From Methylocaldum marinum (lineage in GTDB: Bacteria; Pseudomonadota; Gammaproteobacteria; Methylococcales; Methylococcaceae): DNA of 64,000 nucleotides. The notes below the pieces were generated by a model. It was not told the origin of the DNA. It made no database searches and saw nothing but the letters and a program-made list of their open reading frames with translations. The DNA lies in NCBI RefSeq assembly GCF_003584645.1, contig NZ_AP017928.1:3448395-3512394 (forward strand), written 5' to 3'. Made by a program: the position numbers and the translations under genes. Shown here piece after piece: positions 26,872 to 35,034 of this stretch (positions are counted from its first letter, which is position 1; each line of letters opens with the position of its first letter).

Positions 26872-28064
26872 GTTGCTCGCTCCACTAGTTGCAAACGCTC
26901 GCCACCTTTTTCAAAGTGCAGCGGTTTCTTGGGTCGACGGCCAACCGCATCCAGGTTGGATACTAAACCGCGTTTTATGAGGCGGACCAACGAAGCCTGT
27001 AGATCGCGGGGAAACCAGTCTGTTTCTTCTAGGATGTCGGCAAATTCATTACGACCGATACGGCGAATACCTGACTTCAGATAGCCCAACCAAAAACGAT
27101 CTACGTCTTCTGGGCTGACATGCCCGGCACTCTGATCAACGAACGTTTCCGCGCCAAACATATCTGGTGTACCTGTGCGCCGCTCCCGCTCGACGCCTTT
27201 TTTGAGGGCTCGCACTTTCTTCTGTACTAGATCAACTTGTTCCGAAATCGTCATGAACTCCACAATCCCCTGCGGATGAGAGGTGAGATAGACAAGGTGA
27301 TACTTGGGACGCTCCTTGGTCGGATCCAGCACTCGAACATAGGCCGATCTCAGCCGGTACTCAGGCTTAGGAACAGGCAGGCAGCGCTTTAAAGTCTCGC
27401 GGTAGGTCCTCAGGATCAATTGCTCCCTTTCCTTAGGGCACATTCCATCGAGGTTTATCGTTTCGCCCAAGAGTTCCGACATTTCCTGCTGCCAGTCCCC
27501 CATCGACATGGTGCGGTTCACAAAGTCATACATGAAGTTGATGAGAAACTCCGAACGCGGACGCTGCAGCAACCTACGTAGAATCTTGATGCCGACTTCC
27601 TTCCAGCCCTTCGGGTCTATGAAGAAGAACACGAAAGCATCCCGAGTTGCCCACTGCAAAAGCTTGTCGCGCAAATCTACGAAATCTCCTTTCCAACACT
27701 CTGAGCAAATACCTTTGGGAGTGTTGCCGTATAGATAAGAGTCGAGACGAGCAAATGCGGGCGGATCTTTCTCAATATAGAGTGCACGGATGTTGGCATC
27801 GATGCCATGGCTGGCAAGTGTCTGATGACAGGCATCCAAAGTGCGCAGAGATATTGCAATGGAGGTGCCCTCCATGTCTTCGGAGTCATCGCCCCATGGA
27901 CCAGCGAAACAGTCGACGTAGCAGAGATCAATGCGTCTATTACGTCCAGCGCTCATTCCAATAATTCGAAACAGTTGTTGAAGGTAGCTTCTGAGCAGTT
28001 CGTGCTTGATCAGCGCCTGCTCGCGCCCATCGTAAGAATCCGGAATGGCATTGTTATCTGTCAT
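26868..28064 (-). CDS. tcmP: Three-Cys-motif partner protein TcmP
   Basis: A 398-residue protein. The N-terminal half is methyltransferase-like, with IDLCYVDCFAGPWGD and later FVFFFIDPKGWKEVGIKILRRLL. A middle region contains MYDFVNRTMSM, and the C-terminus (about 320-395) looks like a winged helix. It is translated first of the pair with DUF5131 and starts 47 bases from the divergent LexA-like gene, with a dyad between. It probably modifies a nucleic acid together with its partner, but no substrate is known. Confidence 0.88.
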   Translation of the reverse strand: MTDNNAIPDSYDGREQALIKHELLRSYLQQLFRIIGMSAGRNRRIDLCYVDCFAGPWGDDSEDMEGTSIAISLRTLDACHQTLASHGIDANIRALYIEKDPPAFARLDSYLYGNTPKGICSECWKGDFVDLRDKLLQWATRDAFVFFFIDPKGWKEVGIKILRRLLQRPRSEFLINFMYDFVNRTMSMGDWQQEMSELLGETINLDGMCPKEREQLILRTYRETLKRCLPVPKPEYRLRSAYVRVLDPTKERPKYHLVYLTSHPQGIVEFMTISEQVDLVQKKVRALKKGVERERRTGTPDMFGAETFVDQSAGHVSPEDVDRFWLGYLKSGIRRIGRNEFADILEETDWFPRDLQASLVRLIKRGLVSNLDAVGRRPKKPLHFEKGGERLQLVERAT

Positions 28065-28080
28065 GTAGCGTCCCTATTGA

Positions 28081-28102
28081 CTACCGAACGTTCGTTCGGT
28101 AG
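28081..28102. promoter_or_regulatory. LexA-type operator in the tcmP/lexA-like divergent region
   Basis: CTACCGAAC-N4-GTTCGGTAG is a perfect 9-base dyad. Its core CGAAC-N4-GTTCG fits the Gram-positive-type LexA box (GAAC-N4-GTTC), not the enterobacterial CTGT-N8-ACAG. It lies 17 bases from the TcmP start and 9 bases from the regulator start, so bound repressor would shut both. Confidence 0.65.
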
Positions 28103-28111
28103 CGAACGAGC

Positions 28112-28684
28112 ATGCCTTCGGATAGTCAATACCTTGCGGCGCTGCGTAGCTACTACGCTAAGCATAAGACCTTGCCGTCGTATGCCGCGATCGGACGGTT
28201 GGTTGGGCTATCGTCCAAGGCATCCGTTGCGCAGATGATTGGCCGGTTGAAGGAACAACAGTTCCTCGATAGCGCACCAGATCGACGGCTACGACCAGGC
28301 AAGAGGTTTTTCGAACGCTCTATCGGTGAGAACCTGCACGCGGGCCTGCCCAGCCCTGTGGAGGAAGCCATTCTTGATGATTTGTCTATAGATTCCTACC
28401 TGATCCGTGACCCGACCAATACTATGTTGATCCGGGTTAAAGGTGACTCCATGGTGGACGCAGGTATCCTTGAAAAGGACATTGTCGTTGTTGAAAGGCA
28501 GTCAACCGCATTGGATGGACAAATCGTAGTGGCGGTCCTTGAAGGCGAACTAACACTCAAACGGCTCAGGCTCGACCAAGGACGGCCGATATTGTTGCCG
28601 GAGAATCAAAACTACGCAGCGATCCAACCTACCGAGGACTTCACTATTCTTGGTGTTGTGGTTGGGTTGGTTCGTCACTATTGA
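28112..28684 (+). CDS. LexA-like self-cleaving repressor (S24 family)
   Basis: A 190-residue LexA homologue. The winged helix (1-65) has LRSYYAKHKTLPSYAAIGRLVGLSSKASVAQMIGRLKEQ. The cleavage site is Ala-Gly in HAGLPSP, the nucleophile Ser is in VKGDSMVDAGI and the Lys in LTLKRLR. It would bind the adjacent dyad and be inactivated by RecA-stimulated self-cleavage, making tcmP-DUF5131 damage-inducible. It is probably not the housekeeping LexA, given its single local partner operon. Confidence 0.88.
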   Translation: MPSDSQYLAALRSYYAKHKTLPSYAAIGRLVGLSSKASVAQMIGRLKEQQFLDSAPDRRLRPGKRFFERSIGENLHAGLPSPVEEAILDDLSIDSYLIRDPTNTMLIRVKGDSMVDAGILEKDIVVVERQSTALDGQIVVAVLEGELTLKRLRLDQGRPILLPENQNYAAIQPTEDFTILGVVVGLVRHY

Positions 28685-29043
28685 CGGACCGATTGAGCTG
28701 AACGTCACATGGCTTCTTGCTGACCTGCTGGTTGTCAGGTGGAGGCTTGATAACGAGCAAGCCCCGCTCATTTTTACGCCAGGTGATATGATGCGGCGAT
28801 TAGATTATTCGACGCCATCGTCACGTGCACCGACCGGCCGTGGTGCGAGATCGCTCCTTTAGGCGCATAGGACTCGCAGGCGCCACGCCGATCGCCGAAT
28901 TCGCCCGCTTCGTCCCCACAGCAAACCGGGCGCGGGGACTGCGCCGAGCAACGAGCCGCGACGATCGCACCGTCTCCCAAAATAACGTCTATATTTGCCT
29001 AAGCCAACCCACGGTGCTGATCCAGGCGCTTCGGAGAAAAACA
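28685..29043. other. Interval without a recognised gene
   Basis: About 360 bases after the LexA-like gene. Short open frames exist but none resembles a known protein, and no umuC-like gene follows as it would in umuDC. GGAGAAAAAC at the end is a ribosome site for the next start. Confidence 0.4.
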
Positions 29044-29637
29044 ATGAAACTGTCGAACAGGCTGATGTTATCCGTCGCTCTTGCCGTTTGCTGCTTCGGC
29101 GCGGCAGTGGCGGACGAAGGAAGGGACGAGTCCGGCAAGGGTAAGGACAGGTATTACTCGGATAGGGACTGGAGAGGAGAAGAGCACCGGGATGGTGGAA
29201 AGTCGGGAAAATAGGAAAGAGACCGGTATTACCCCGGAATGGAGCTAAAGGAGGAAAAGCACTGGGAGGGGGGTAAGGATTGGAAGGAGAAAAAGCACCG
29301 CGATGGCGGGAAGGACTGGCGGGACAATGGCCATGACCCTTACTTCCACGAACACGGCTACACCCGCCTCGCTATCCCGCCGGGGCATTATCCGCCGCCG
29401 GGCGGGTGCCGCGTCTGGTATCCCGGCCGTCCCGCCGGACACCAGCCGCCTCCCGGCGACTGTTATCGGATGCGCGCCAAGGTTCCGCCGGGTACCTGGC
29501 TCATCCGGCATCCGAGGGACAGGGCGGACCATGTCCACGTGATCGTCTATGATGATTACCGCCCCGGTATTGTCCGGGTCATCGGTGAGTTCGATATCGG
29601 TACCGGCGTTTTCGTGGACTTCGTTCTCGATCGATGA
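29044..29637 (+). pseudogene. Exported Lys/Asp/Gly-rich protein interrupted by an amber codon
   Basis: The frame runs from a signal peptide (RLMLSVALAVCCFGAAVADEG) through charged repeats (GKGKDRYYSDRDWRGEEHRDGGK) to TAG at 29212, then continues in the same frame with ERDRYYPG, HWEGGKDWKEKKHRDGGKDW and a C-terminal domain containing YRMRAKVPPGTWLIRHP and GIVRVIGEFDIGTGVFVDFVLDR. The repeats on both sides match each other, so this was one gene of about 197 codons. The C-terminal part recalls RcnB-like periplasmic proteins, but weakly. The downstream ATG 29239 has no good ribosome site. Confidence 0.6.
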
Positions 29638-30112
29638 AGCCCGAAAGCATAGGTAAGCGGAACGGTCGCCGGACGACGGGCACCCCACCGCCGGAAGCGG
29701 GTTCTCCCGCTTCGCCGAATAACCAAGCTAGAAACTCAGCCATTGCGTGCGCTCGGCCGGAATATCGCCGATTTAATGGGCTTGCTCGCGCAGAGACAAA
29801 AATGATGGAATGGCCGAGCCGGCCAAGTAAAGCTCGGATCACGCCTTATTGACGAAATTTGACAGAAAGCGCTAGTTTGCCCTAGCTTGACAACTATGGT
29901 GTTCGAACCAATGGCGGAATCCGCGCGTCTTCACGAGCAGACAACCGGTTCAAATGTTTGCCGGGAGACCGCCTTCACTTCGGAAGCCGCTACCGCCCCG
30001 CTCTTCGCTTCTCCCGAATCGGACGGTTCGATCGGCCAGCGCTTGAAGGCTCGGCTTCCAAATATCCGTAAAACCCTTATTCATTTTTATTGAGGAAATT
30101 TAAGGAAACCTG
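29638..30112. other. Interval with one doubtful small frame
   Basis: A 65-codon frame from ATG 29896 to 30093 has no recognised homology and no clear ribosome site. TTGACA words occur near 29860 and 29886 and could belong to a promoter for the lipoprotein gene. AAGGAAACCTG immediately before 30113 is that gene's ribosome site. Confidence 0.35.
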
Positions 30113-30466
30113 ATGAAAGCTGACGTTGGAAAATGGGCCCTTGTCGTTTTCGTAATGGCTCTCGCCACCGGTTGCACGAGCATACGCGCAAGAACCGAAG
30201 TACTTGAAAACGAATGGACGGTTTATCCCGGCGTTCGGCAAGACGTAAAAGAGATGAGCGATATTTTCGGCGGCGAACGTTCGGCGCCCGCCTGGCTGAA
30301 CGGATTGGTGACGACCGTTCTTGTTTTCGACCTGCCTTTTTCGGCCTTGTTCGATACTTTCGTATTGCCCTACGACCTCCATCGCTCAGGCAGCGCCAGC
30401 GCTTCCGAAATGCCCGACGACTCTTCGCCCCGTTCACCGCCTCCGGAATCCCCGGAAACGGAATAA
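30113..30466 (+). CDS. YceK/YidQ-family lipoprotein
   Basis: A 117-residue protein with a lipobox (VMALATGCTS, Cys at about 22). The mature part has VYPGVRQDVKEM and the family stretch VFDLPFSALFDTFVLPYDLH near the C-terminus, followed by a Ser/Pro-rich tail. These are small inner- or outer-membrane lipoproteins of unknown role. Good ribosome site AAGGAAA. Confidence 0.82.
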   Translation: MKADVGKWALVVFVMALATGCTSIRARTEVLENEWTVYPGVRQDVKEMSDIFGGERSAPAWLNGLVTTVLVFDLPFSALFDTFVLPYDLHRSGSASASEMPDDSSPRSPPPESPETE

Positions 30467-30504
30467 GATAAAGATCTCGAATTTTCATGGTAAAGGAACT
30501 ACTC

Positions 30505-30552
30505 ATGACGACTATACAATTTGCACGGAATGCAAAAGGATGGCAACTGTGA
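30505..30552 (+). CDS. Possible 15-residue leader peptide before the formyltransferase
   Basis: ATG 30505 follows a strong TAAAGGA site. The frame reads MTTIQFARNAKGWQL and ends in TGA overlapping GTG 30549 (GTGA). The downstream gene itself has AAAAGG ten bases before that GTG, inside the leader. This looks like translational coupling. It could also be chance, with ATG 30540 being used instead. Confidence 0.3.
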   Translation: MTTIQFARNAKGWQL

Positions 30553-31484
30553 ACGCACGCTATCGCCTGAACATCGCCCTGGTGGCCGAGGAAGGTGCCG
30601 GACTGCGCGCCTTGAAGGCACTGGAGAAGACCGAACACCGCATCGCGATGGTGCTCACCTCGCCGCCGGACAGCCACGGATCGGCCGTGTGGGCCTACGC
30701 CGAACAGCGCGGGCATTCGCTGTTTCCGGCATCGAGCGTCAGGACCGCGGGCTTTGCCGAAGTCCTGCGCAAGCGGGAAGTGGATCTCCTGCTCAACGTC
30801 CATTCGCTCCACATCGTGGATGGCGCAGTTCTGGAGGCCCCCCGGATAGGCGCGTTCAACCTGCACCCCGGCCCGCTGCCGCGCTATGCCGGCCTTTACG
30901 CGCCGAGTTGGGCCATCCTCCGCAGCGAGCGCCGCTACGGAGTCACCGTTCATCGCATGCTCGCCGGCATCGATACCGGCCCCATCGCCTATCAAACACT
31001 ATTCGACCTGGCCGAAAGCGAAACCGCTCTTTCGGTTGGCTTGCGCTGCGCCGAAGAGGGCCTCGCTCTCCTCTTTACCCTGGTCGCCACGGCGGCCTTC
31101 GACCCGTCCTCCATTCCCCGTATCGAACAGGACCTCACCCAGCGCGAGTATTTCGGTCGTGTCGTCCCCGACGGCGGCACCCTCCACTGGAATCGTCCCG
31201 CGGCTGACGTCGACCGCTTCGTCCGTGCCTTTTGTTATTTCCCCTTCCCGTCGCCATGGGGAGCGCCCAAAACACGAGTCGGCGATCGCGAAATCGGGAT
31301 CGTGAAAACCTCGCCGACGGGAGAGCAGAGTTCCGCGCCCCCGGGAACGATCGCCAAGGCCTTCGGGGACGAGGTGTGGGCCGCGTGCGCGGACGCGTGG
31401 CTTCGGCTCGACGTGATTACGGTCGACGGCAGACGGGTAGCGCCGGCCGAAGCGCTCTCCGCCGGCGATCGCCTAGGTGCCTGA
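30549..31484 (+). CDS. Formyltransferase-family protein (Fmt-like)
   Basis: About 311 residues. The formyltransferase core has VLTSPPDSHGSAVWAYAEQRGH, LLLNVHSLHIVDGAVLEAPRIGAFNLHPGPLPRYAGLYAPSWAIL and the catalytic-site stretch GVTVHRMLAGIDTGPI (Asp-x-Gly). The C-terminal part, about 215-311, resembles an Fmt C-terminal domain. Members transfer formyl groups from formyl-tetrahydrofolate to Met-tRNA or amino sugars. The target here is unknown. Start is GTG 30549 or ATG 30540. Confidence 0.8.
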   Translation: MNARYRLNIALVAEEGAGLRALKALEKTEHRIAMVLTSPPDSHGSAVWAYAEQRGHSLFPASSVRTAGFAEVLRKREVDLLLNVHSLHIVDGAVLEAPRIGAFNLHPGPLPRYAGLYAPSWAILRSERRYGVTVHRMLAGIDTGPIAYQTLFDLAESETALSVGLRCAEEGLALLFTLVATAAFDPSSIPRIEQDLTQREYFGRVVPDGGTLHWNRPAADVDRFVRAFCYFPFPSPWGAPKTRVGDREIGIVKTSPTGEQSSAPPGTIAKAFGDEVWAACADAWLRLDVITVDGRRVAPAEALSAGDRLGA

Positions 31485-31764
31485 CGCCGGCGGCGGAGAG
31501 GCTGTGACCGTGAATTCCGATGCACGCCCGGTGGCTTCGGAGCGGCGCCGATGCCACCGTCACCCGATCGAATCACGAGCGGCTTCGTGAAAAGAGATGC
31601 GAGCCGGCAAAGCACCCGCTCTCACGCACGCATTCCGGTACCTTCTGTAACCTGTAGGTTTACAATGGCGCGCGATAGAGCGGTTTCCATTCTGATTGCG
31701 CGAAGCCGGTTTATTAATCAGGCCCGTACACGCCCGGTCTGGGCTCACGCGGCTTGTCGCCGCG

Positions 31765-31817
31765 CCGGGGCATCCCTGCCCCGGATTAACCCGGCCTATA
31801 TTTATAGGCCGGGTTAA
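31765..31817. terminator. Two adjacent strong hairpins
   Basis: CCGGGGCA-TCCC-TGCCCCGG (31765-31784) is followed by TTAACCCGGCCTATA and its perfect complement (31786-31817, two-base loop). Both lie between the formyltransferase and the TauE gene. The second lacks a long T run, so it may be a repeat or processed mRNA structure and not a simple terminator. The rest of 31485-31861 has no recognised gene, and I see no fluoride riboswitch. Confidence 0.5.
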
Positions 31818-31861
31818 TAACGAGTGGCGGAAGCCAACGAGATCAAATCTGGGGGAATTTC

Positions 31862-32590
31862 ATGTCGGTCGACATTCTGCTGACCGTGATCGCCACGGCC
31901 ATTGTTCAATCCATTTTCGGCGCGGGGGTGTTGCTGTTCGGCACGCCTATCCTGTTGCTGCTCGGCTACGAATTCGTGGACGTGCTCATCGTGCTGCTGC
32001 CGATTTCGATCGCCATCAATCTGTTGCAAATCGCCAAGCACCATGCCCACATCGATTTTGTCTTTTACCGGAACGTGCTGTTTCTGACGCTGCCGCCCAT
32101 CGCGCTCTTCCTGTTCCTGGTGACTCATACCCGGATCAATATCGGCTTAATGATCGGATTGTTTCTGCTGCTCATCGCCCTGAAGGAATACTCGCCGTCC
32201 GTGACCCGCGCCATCAACGCCCTGATGAAATTTGAAAAGGCTTACTTCGCGACCATGGGCGTTATACACGGGCTCAGCAATCTGGGCGGATCGCTTCTCA
32301 CGGCGCTGGTACACCACAAGGATTACGAAAAGGATGTGGCCCGCGTCACCGTCGCGGCTTCCTACGCCACTTTCGCCGTAGTGCAAATCCTCACCTTGTG
32401 GCTGTTCAGCCGGTCGCAGATCGATGTGCGGTTCGCCGAAAATGCCATCTACCTGGTCGTCGGCGCCTTGGTTTTTCTGCTGACCGACGAGATGCTTTAC
32501 ACGCACATCGAGCAAGCCAGGTACCGCCGCGTCTTCGCGGGTTTTCTGGCCATCGCCGGCATCGTGTTGATGATTCGAGCTTTGAATTAG
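31862..32590 (+). CDS. TauE/SafE-family membrane exporter
   Basis: A 242-residue protein with seven or eight hydrophobic segments. The opening ATAIVQSIFGAGVLLFGTPILLLLGY and the internal HGLSNLGGSLLTALVHH match the two repeated halves of the family, which exports sulfite or organosulfonates. Two bases separate its stop from the CrcB start, so in this cluster it may assist fluoride or another anion. ATG 31862 follows GGGGGAA. Confidence 0.85.
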   Translation: MSVDILLTVIATAIVQSIFGAGVLLFGTPILLLLGYEFVDVLIVLLPISIAINLLQIAKHHAHIDFVFYRNVLFLTLPPIALFLFLVTHTRINIGLMIGLFLLLIALKEYSPSVTRAINALMKFEKAYFATMGVIHGLSNLGGSLLTALVHHKDYEKDVARVTVAASYATFAVVQILTLWLFSRSQIDVRFAENAIYLVVGALVFLLTDEMLYTHIEQARYRRVFAGFLAIAGIVLMIRALN

Positions 32591-32592
32591 AT

Positions 32593-33303
32593 ATGATGAG
32601 CCAACTCTTCGCCATCGCCTTGGGCGGTTCGGCCGGAGCCGTAACGCGTTACCTGGTCGCCACCGGCATCTACGCCTGGCTGGGGCGAGGCTTTCCTCAC
32701 GGCACCCTGTTCGTGAACGTGTCCGGCTCGTTCCTGATGGGATTTCTGACCGAACTGATGCTGCAACGATTTTCGCTGGCCGTCGAATACCGGGCGGCGA
32801 TTCTGGTCGGGTTCCTGGGCGCCTACACGACCTTCTCGACCTTTGCCCTCGAGACCTTGTACTTGTTCGAGGATGGCAATCTCGCGAAAGCGGGACTCAA
32901 TATTTTCTTGAGCGCCGTGTTGTGTCTCGCGGCAGTCTGGATCGGCCTGGTGCTGGGCCGGCAGATCTTTGCCGCCGATCTCTATCCCTGGCTGGGGCAC
33001 GGGTTTCCATACGGCGGCCTGGCGCTCGCGCTGAGCATCGCCTTGATCCTGGCCGCAGCGGCCGAATTCGTTTTTCTTTACTTCGATCTGTCTACCCTGT
33101 ACCGGGCGATTGTCTTGATCAGCCTGCTCGGTGCGATGACCCTGGCGGCGACCTTGTGGCTCGCGTTTCAGTTGCCTGAAATTCGGGCGGAATTTCAGGG
33201 TCTATTGAGCATCTTCGCCGTGAACGCCCTGCTCGGGGTCGCGGCGGTCTGGTTGGGCACACTCATGGGTAACTGGTTATGGCATGTCAGCAAGTCACCG
33301 TAG
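32593..33303 (+). CDS. crcB: Fluoride channel CrcB/Fluc, tandem fusion with a degenerate second domain
   Basis: A 236-residue protein, about twice the usual Fluc length. Domain 1 (1-125) is canonical: GGSAGAVTRYL, TLFVNVSGSFLMGF and FLGAYTTFSTFALET, the filter phenylalanines. Domain 2 (about 130-236) keeps four hydrophobic segments and the layout (HGFPYGGLALALSIALI, LLGAMTLAATLWLAF) but lacks the Asn and the Phe/Thr filter residues. The fusion resembles eukaryotic FEX proteins. It exports cytoplasmic fluoride. The gene overlaps the DUF190 gene by 25 bases. Confidence 0.88.
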   Translation: MMSQLFAIALGGSAGAVTRYLVATGIYAWLGRGFPHGTLFVNVSGSFLMGFLTELMLQRFSLAVEYRAAILVGFLGAYTTFSTFALETLYLFEDGNLAKAGLNIFLSAVLCLAAVWIGLVLGRQIFAADLYPWLGHGFPYGGLALALSIALILAAAAEFVFLYFDLSTLYRAIVLISLLGAMTLAATLWLAFQLPEIRAEFQGLLSIFAVNALLGVAAVWLGTLMGNWLWHVSKSP

Positions 33304-33593
33304 CGCGGATTTATCTCCACGAGAGCGAACACCTTCTGTCCAAGCTCATGAAATTCCTGCATGACGAGGAGATGGTTGCGGGGGTCACCGTGCTGCGGGG
33401 GATGACGGGGTTCGGCCGGGACGGAAAAATCCACACGGCCTCACTGGTCGACCTGTCCCTGGATTTGCCCCTCGTGGTCGAGTTTTACGACGAGCCGGAT
33501 CGGGTGGAGACCGTGATCCGGGAACTGCTGCGGCGGATGGATTTATCCCATGTGGTCACCTGGTCCGGCGTCCGCCACCTGAAAGAGGAATGA
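33279..33593 (+). CDS. DUF190 family protein
   Basis: A 104-residue cytoplasmic PII-like fold with family features: ARIYLHESEHLLSKLMKFLHDEEMVAGVTVLRGMTGFGRDG and LPLVVEFYDEPDRVETVI. DUF190 genes often accompany crcB, as here, where the start lies inside crcB. A regulatory role on the channel is inferred from resemblance to PII proteins. Confidence 0.88.
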   Translation: MACQQVTVARIYLHESEHLLSKLMKFLHDEEMVAGVTVLRGMTGFGRDGKIHTASLVDLSLDLPLVVEFYDEPDRVETVIRELLRRMDLSHVVTWSGVRHLKEE

Positions 33594-33700
33594 TCTCGGA
33601 AACGGCTACTTCGGTCGTCAGGCATATCGGCGACCGGAGAATTATTCCATTCGGCATTCGAGTGAACATTCATCGTAGTAACCTACCGATTCAAAGTTGC

Positions 33701-33737
33701 TCGGTGGGTTACGGCCTTCCGGCCTAACCCACTCTAC
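33701..33737. repeat. Dispersed repeat, family B, copy 2
   Basis: TCGGTGGGTTACGGCC-TTCC-GGCCTAACCCACTCTAC folds into a hairpin. It shares GGTGGGTTA and TAACCCAC with the copies at 19201 and 46150. It lies in the gap 33594-33838. Confidence 0.75.
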
Positions 33738-33838
33738 AAAAATGCATTGCTTATGATGATCAGCCCGACTCGGATGGACGAATTTTCGGCACGCGATGAT
33801 TGTCCAAAAAAACGGGACCATTCAAAAAGGAGCGAACG

Positions 33839-34132
33839 ATGAAACACCTGATAGGCATGCTGTTGCTAGCCGGCACCGTCCTCTCGGCATCGCCGAGCAT
33901 TCAAGCGGGCGAAGAGTTTTACGGCACCATTGAAAAGCGTCCCGAAGGCAAGGTCGGCACCTGGACGATAGGCGGTCGCGAGGTCGTGGTGACGGAAAAA
34001 ACCAAGCTGGAGGAAGACGAAGGCCCCCTGGTGGTTGGCGCTTGCGTGGAGGTCGAGTACGAGGGGGACTCGGTCGAGGAGATTGAAACCGAAAAACCGG
34101 AGAAGTGCCGGAAGGGACGGAATCCGTCGTAG
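33839..34132 (+). CDS. Small exported DUF5666-like protein
   Basis: A 97-residue product from ATG 33839 after AAAAAGGAG. Signal peptide LLLAGTVLSASPSIQAGE, then one compact domain: FYGTIEKRPEGKVGTWTIGGREVVVTEKTKLEEDEGPLVVGACVEVEYEGD, which is an OB-like DUF5666 pattern. The stop codon TAG at 34130 is provided by the first bases of repeat family A copy 2, so the repeat inserted at or near the 3' end of the gene. Confidence 0.75.
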   Translation: MKHLIGMLLLAGTVLSASPSIQAGEEFYGTIEKRPEGKVGTWTIGGREVVVTEKTKLEEDEGPLVVGACVEVEYEGDSVEEIETEKPEKCRKGRNPS

Positions 34133-34195
34133 GTCGGCAATCCTTTGCCGACGAACCCTTGGCCCGGCGGCGTCGGCAAAGGATTGCCGACCTAC
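34129..34195. repeat. Dispersed palindromic repeat, family A, copy 2
   Basis: GTAGGTCGGCAATCC TTTGCCGAC and its complement, separated by about 19 bases. Essentially the same structure as at 5408 and 47016. The sequence 34196-34344 after it has no gene. Confidence 0.9.
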
Positions 34196-34344
34196 TCGCT
34201 GTTCCTATGCCTATCCGCTGAATTTCGGAAAAAACCGAAGCCGGTCCGGGAAAGATTTCCGTAAAAGCGGATAACACGCGGCAAGCGACCGGGTTTCGAT
34301 CGCGCCGCCGAGGCGGCCGGATAGACCCGGTGTTTCGAGCGAAC

Positions 34345-35034
34345 CTAAGCCGGTCGCCAATCCGCGTTGATTTTGCCGTCGACGATGCCGATGCGCCGGT
34401 CGGCGGCTGCTGCAAAGGAGACGTCATGGGTCACGGCGACCACCGTCTTGCCCATTTGGTGCGCCAGATCGTGGAGAATCTGCCGCACCGTGGCACTCGA
34501 TACCGAGTCGAGATTTCCGGTCGGCTCGTCCGCCAGAACCACCAGGGGATCGTTGGCCAGCGCGCGGGCGATGGCCACCCGCTGACGTTGCCCTCCCGAA
34601 AGCTGGTGCGGATGTTTCGCGCTCTGCTCGGCGACGCCCAGCCGAGCCAACAACTCCATGCCGCGCGTACGGATCGCGGCATCGCCGAGCTTGCCGAGCC
34701 GCCGCATCGGCAGCGTCACGTTGTCGAGCACCGAAAACTCGGCGAGCAGGAAATGGAACTGGAACACGAATCCCAGTTTCTCCAGCCGGCGATTCGCCAA
34801 CTCGTTCTCGCCGTAGGCCGAAGTATCCTCGCCGTCCAGCCACACCCGCCCCGAGGTCGGAACGTCCAGCAGGCCGAGCAGGTAGAGCAGCGAGGACTTG
34901 CCGGAGCCGGAAGGCCCCATGATGCAGACGAACTCGCCCCGCTCGATCTCGAGGTTGATGTCCTCCACCAGGGTCACCGAAACTTCCCCGGCCAGCTTGC
35001 GCACGAGATGTTCGGCGCGCAGAACCGGCGTCAT
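34345..35034 (-). CDS. ABC ATP-binding protein, LolD/MacB type
   Basis: A 229-residue ATPase with Walker A GPSGSGKSS, Q-loop FVFQFHFLL, signature LSGGQRQ, Walker B VVLADEPTGNLD and His in VTHD. ATG 35034 overlaps the permease stop by four bases and is the last gene of a three-gene minus-strand operon (adaptor, permease, ATPase). It drives export or lipoprotein release, probably at the inner membrane. Confidence 0.92.
   Translation of the reverse strand: MTPVLRAEHLVRKLAGEVSVTLVEDINLEIERGEFVCIMGPSGSGKSSLLYLLGLLDVPTSGRVWLDGEDTSAYGENELANRRLEKLGFVFQFHFLLAEFSVLDNVTLPMRRLGKLGDAAIRTRGMELLARLGVAEQSAKHPHQLSGGQRQRVAIARALANDPLVVLADEPTGNLDSVSSATVRQILHDLAHQMGKTVVAVTHDVSFAAAADRRIGIVDGKINADWRPA

Noticed and set aside
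31485..31861. Fluoride riboswitch before the TauE-CrcB cluster
   Set aside because: The region has strong hairpins, but I do not see the conserved GGCGATGG start or the expected pseudoknot pairing.
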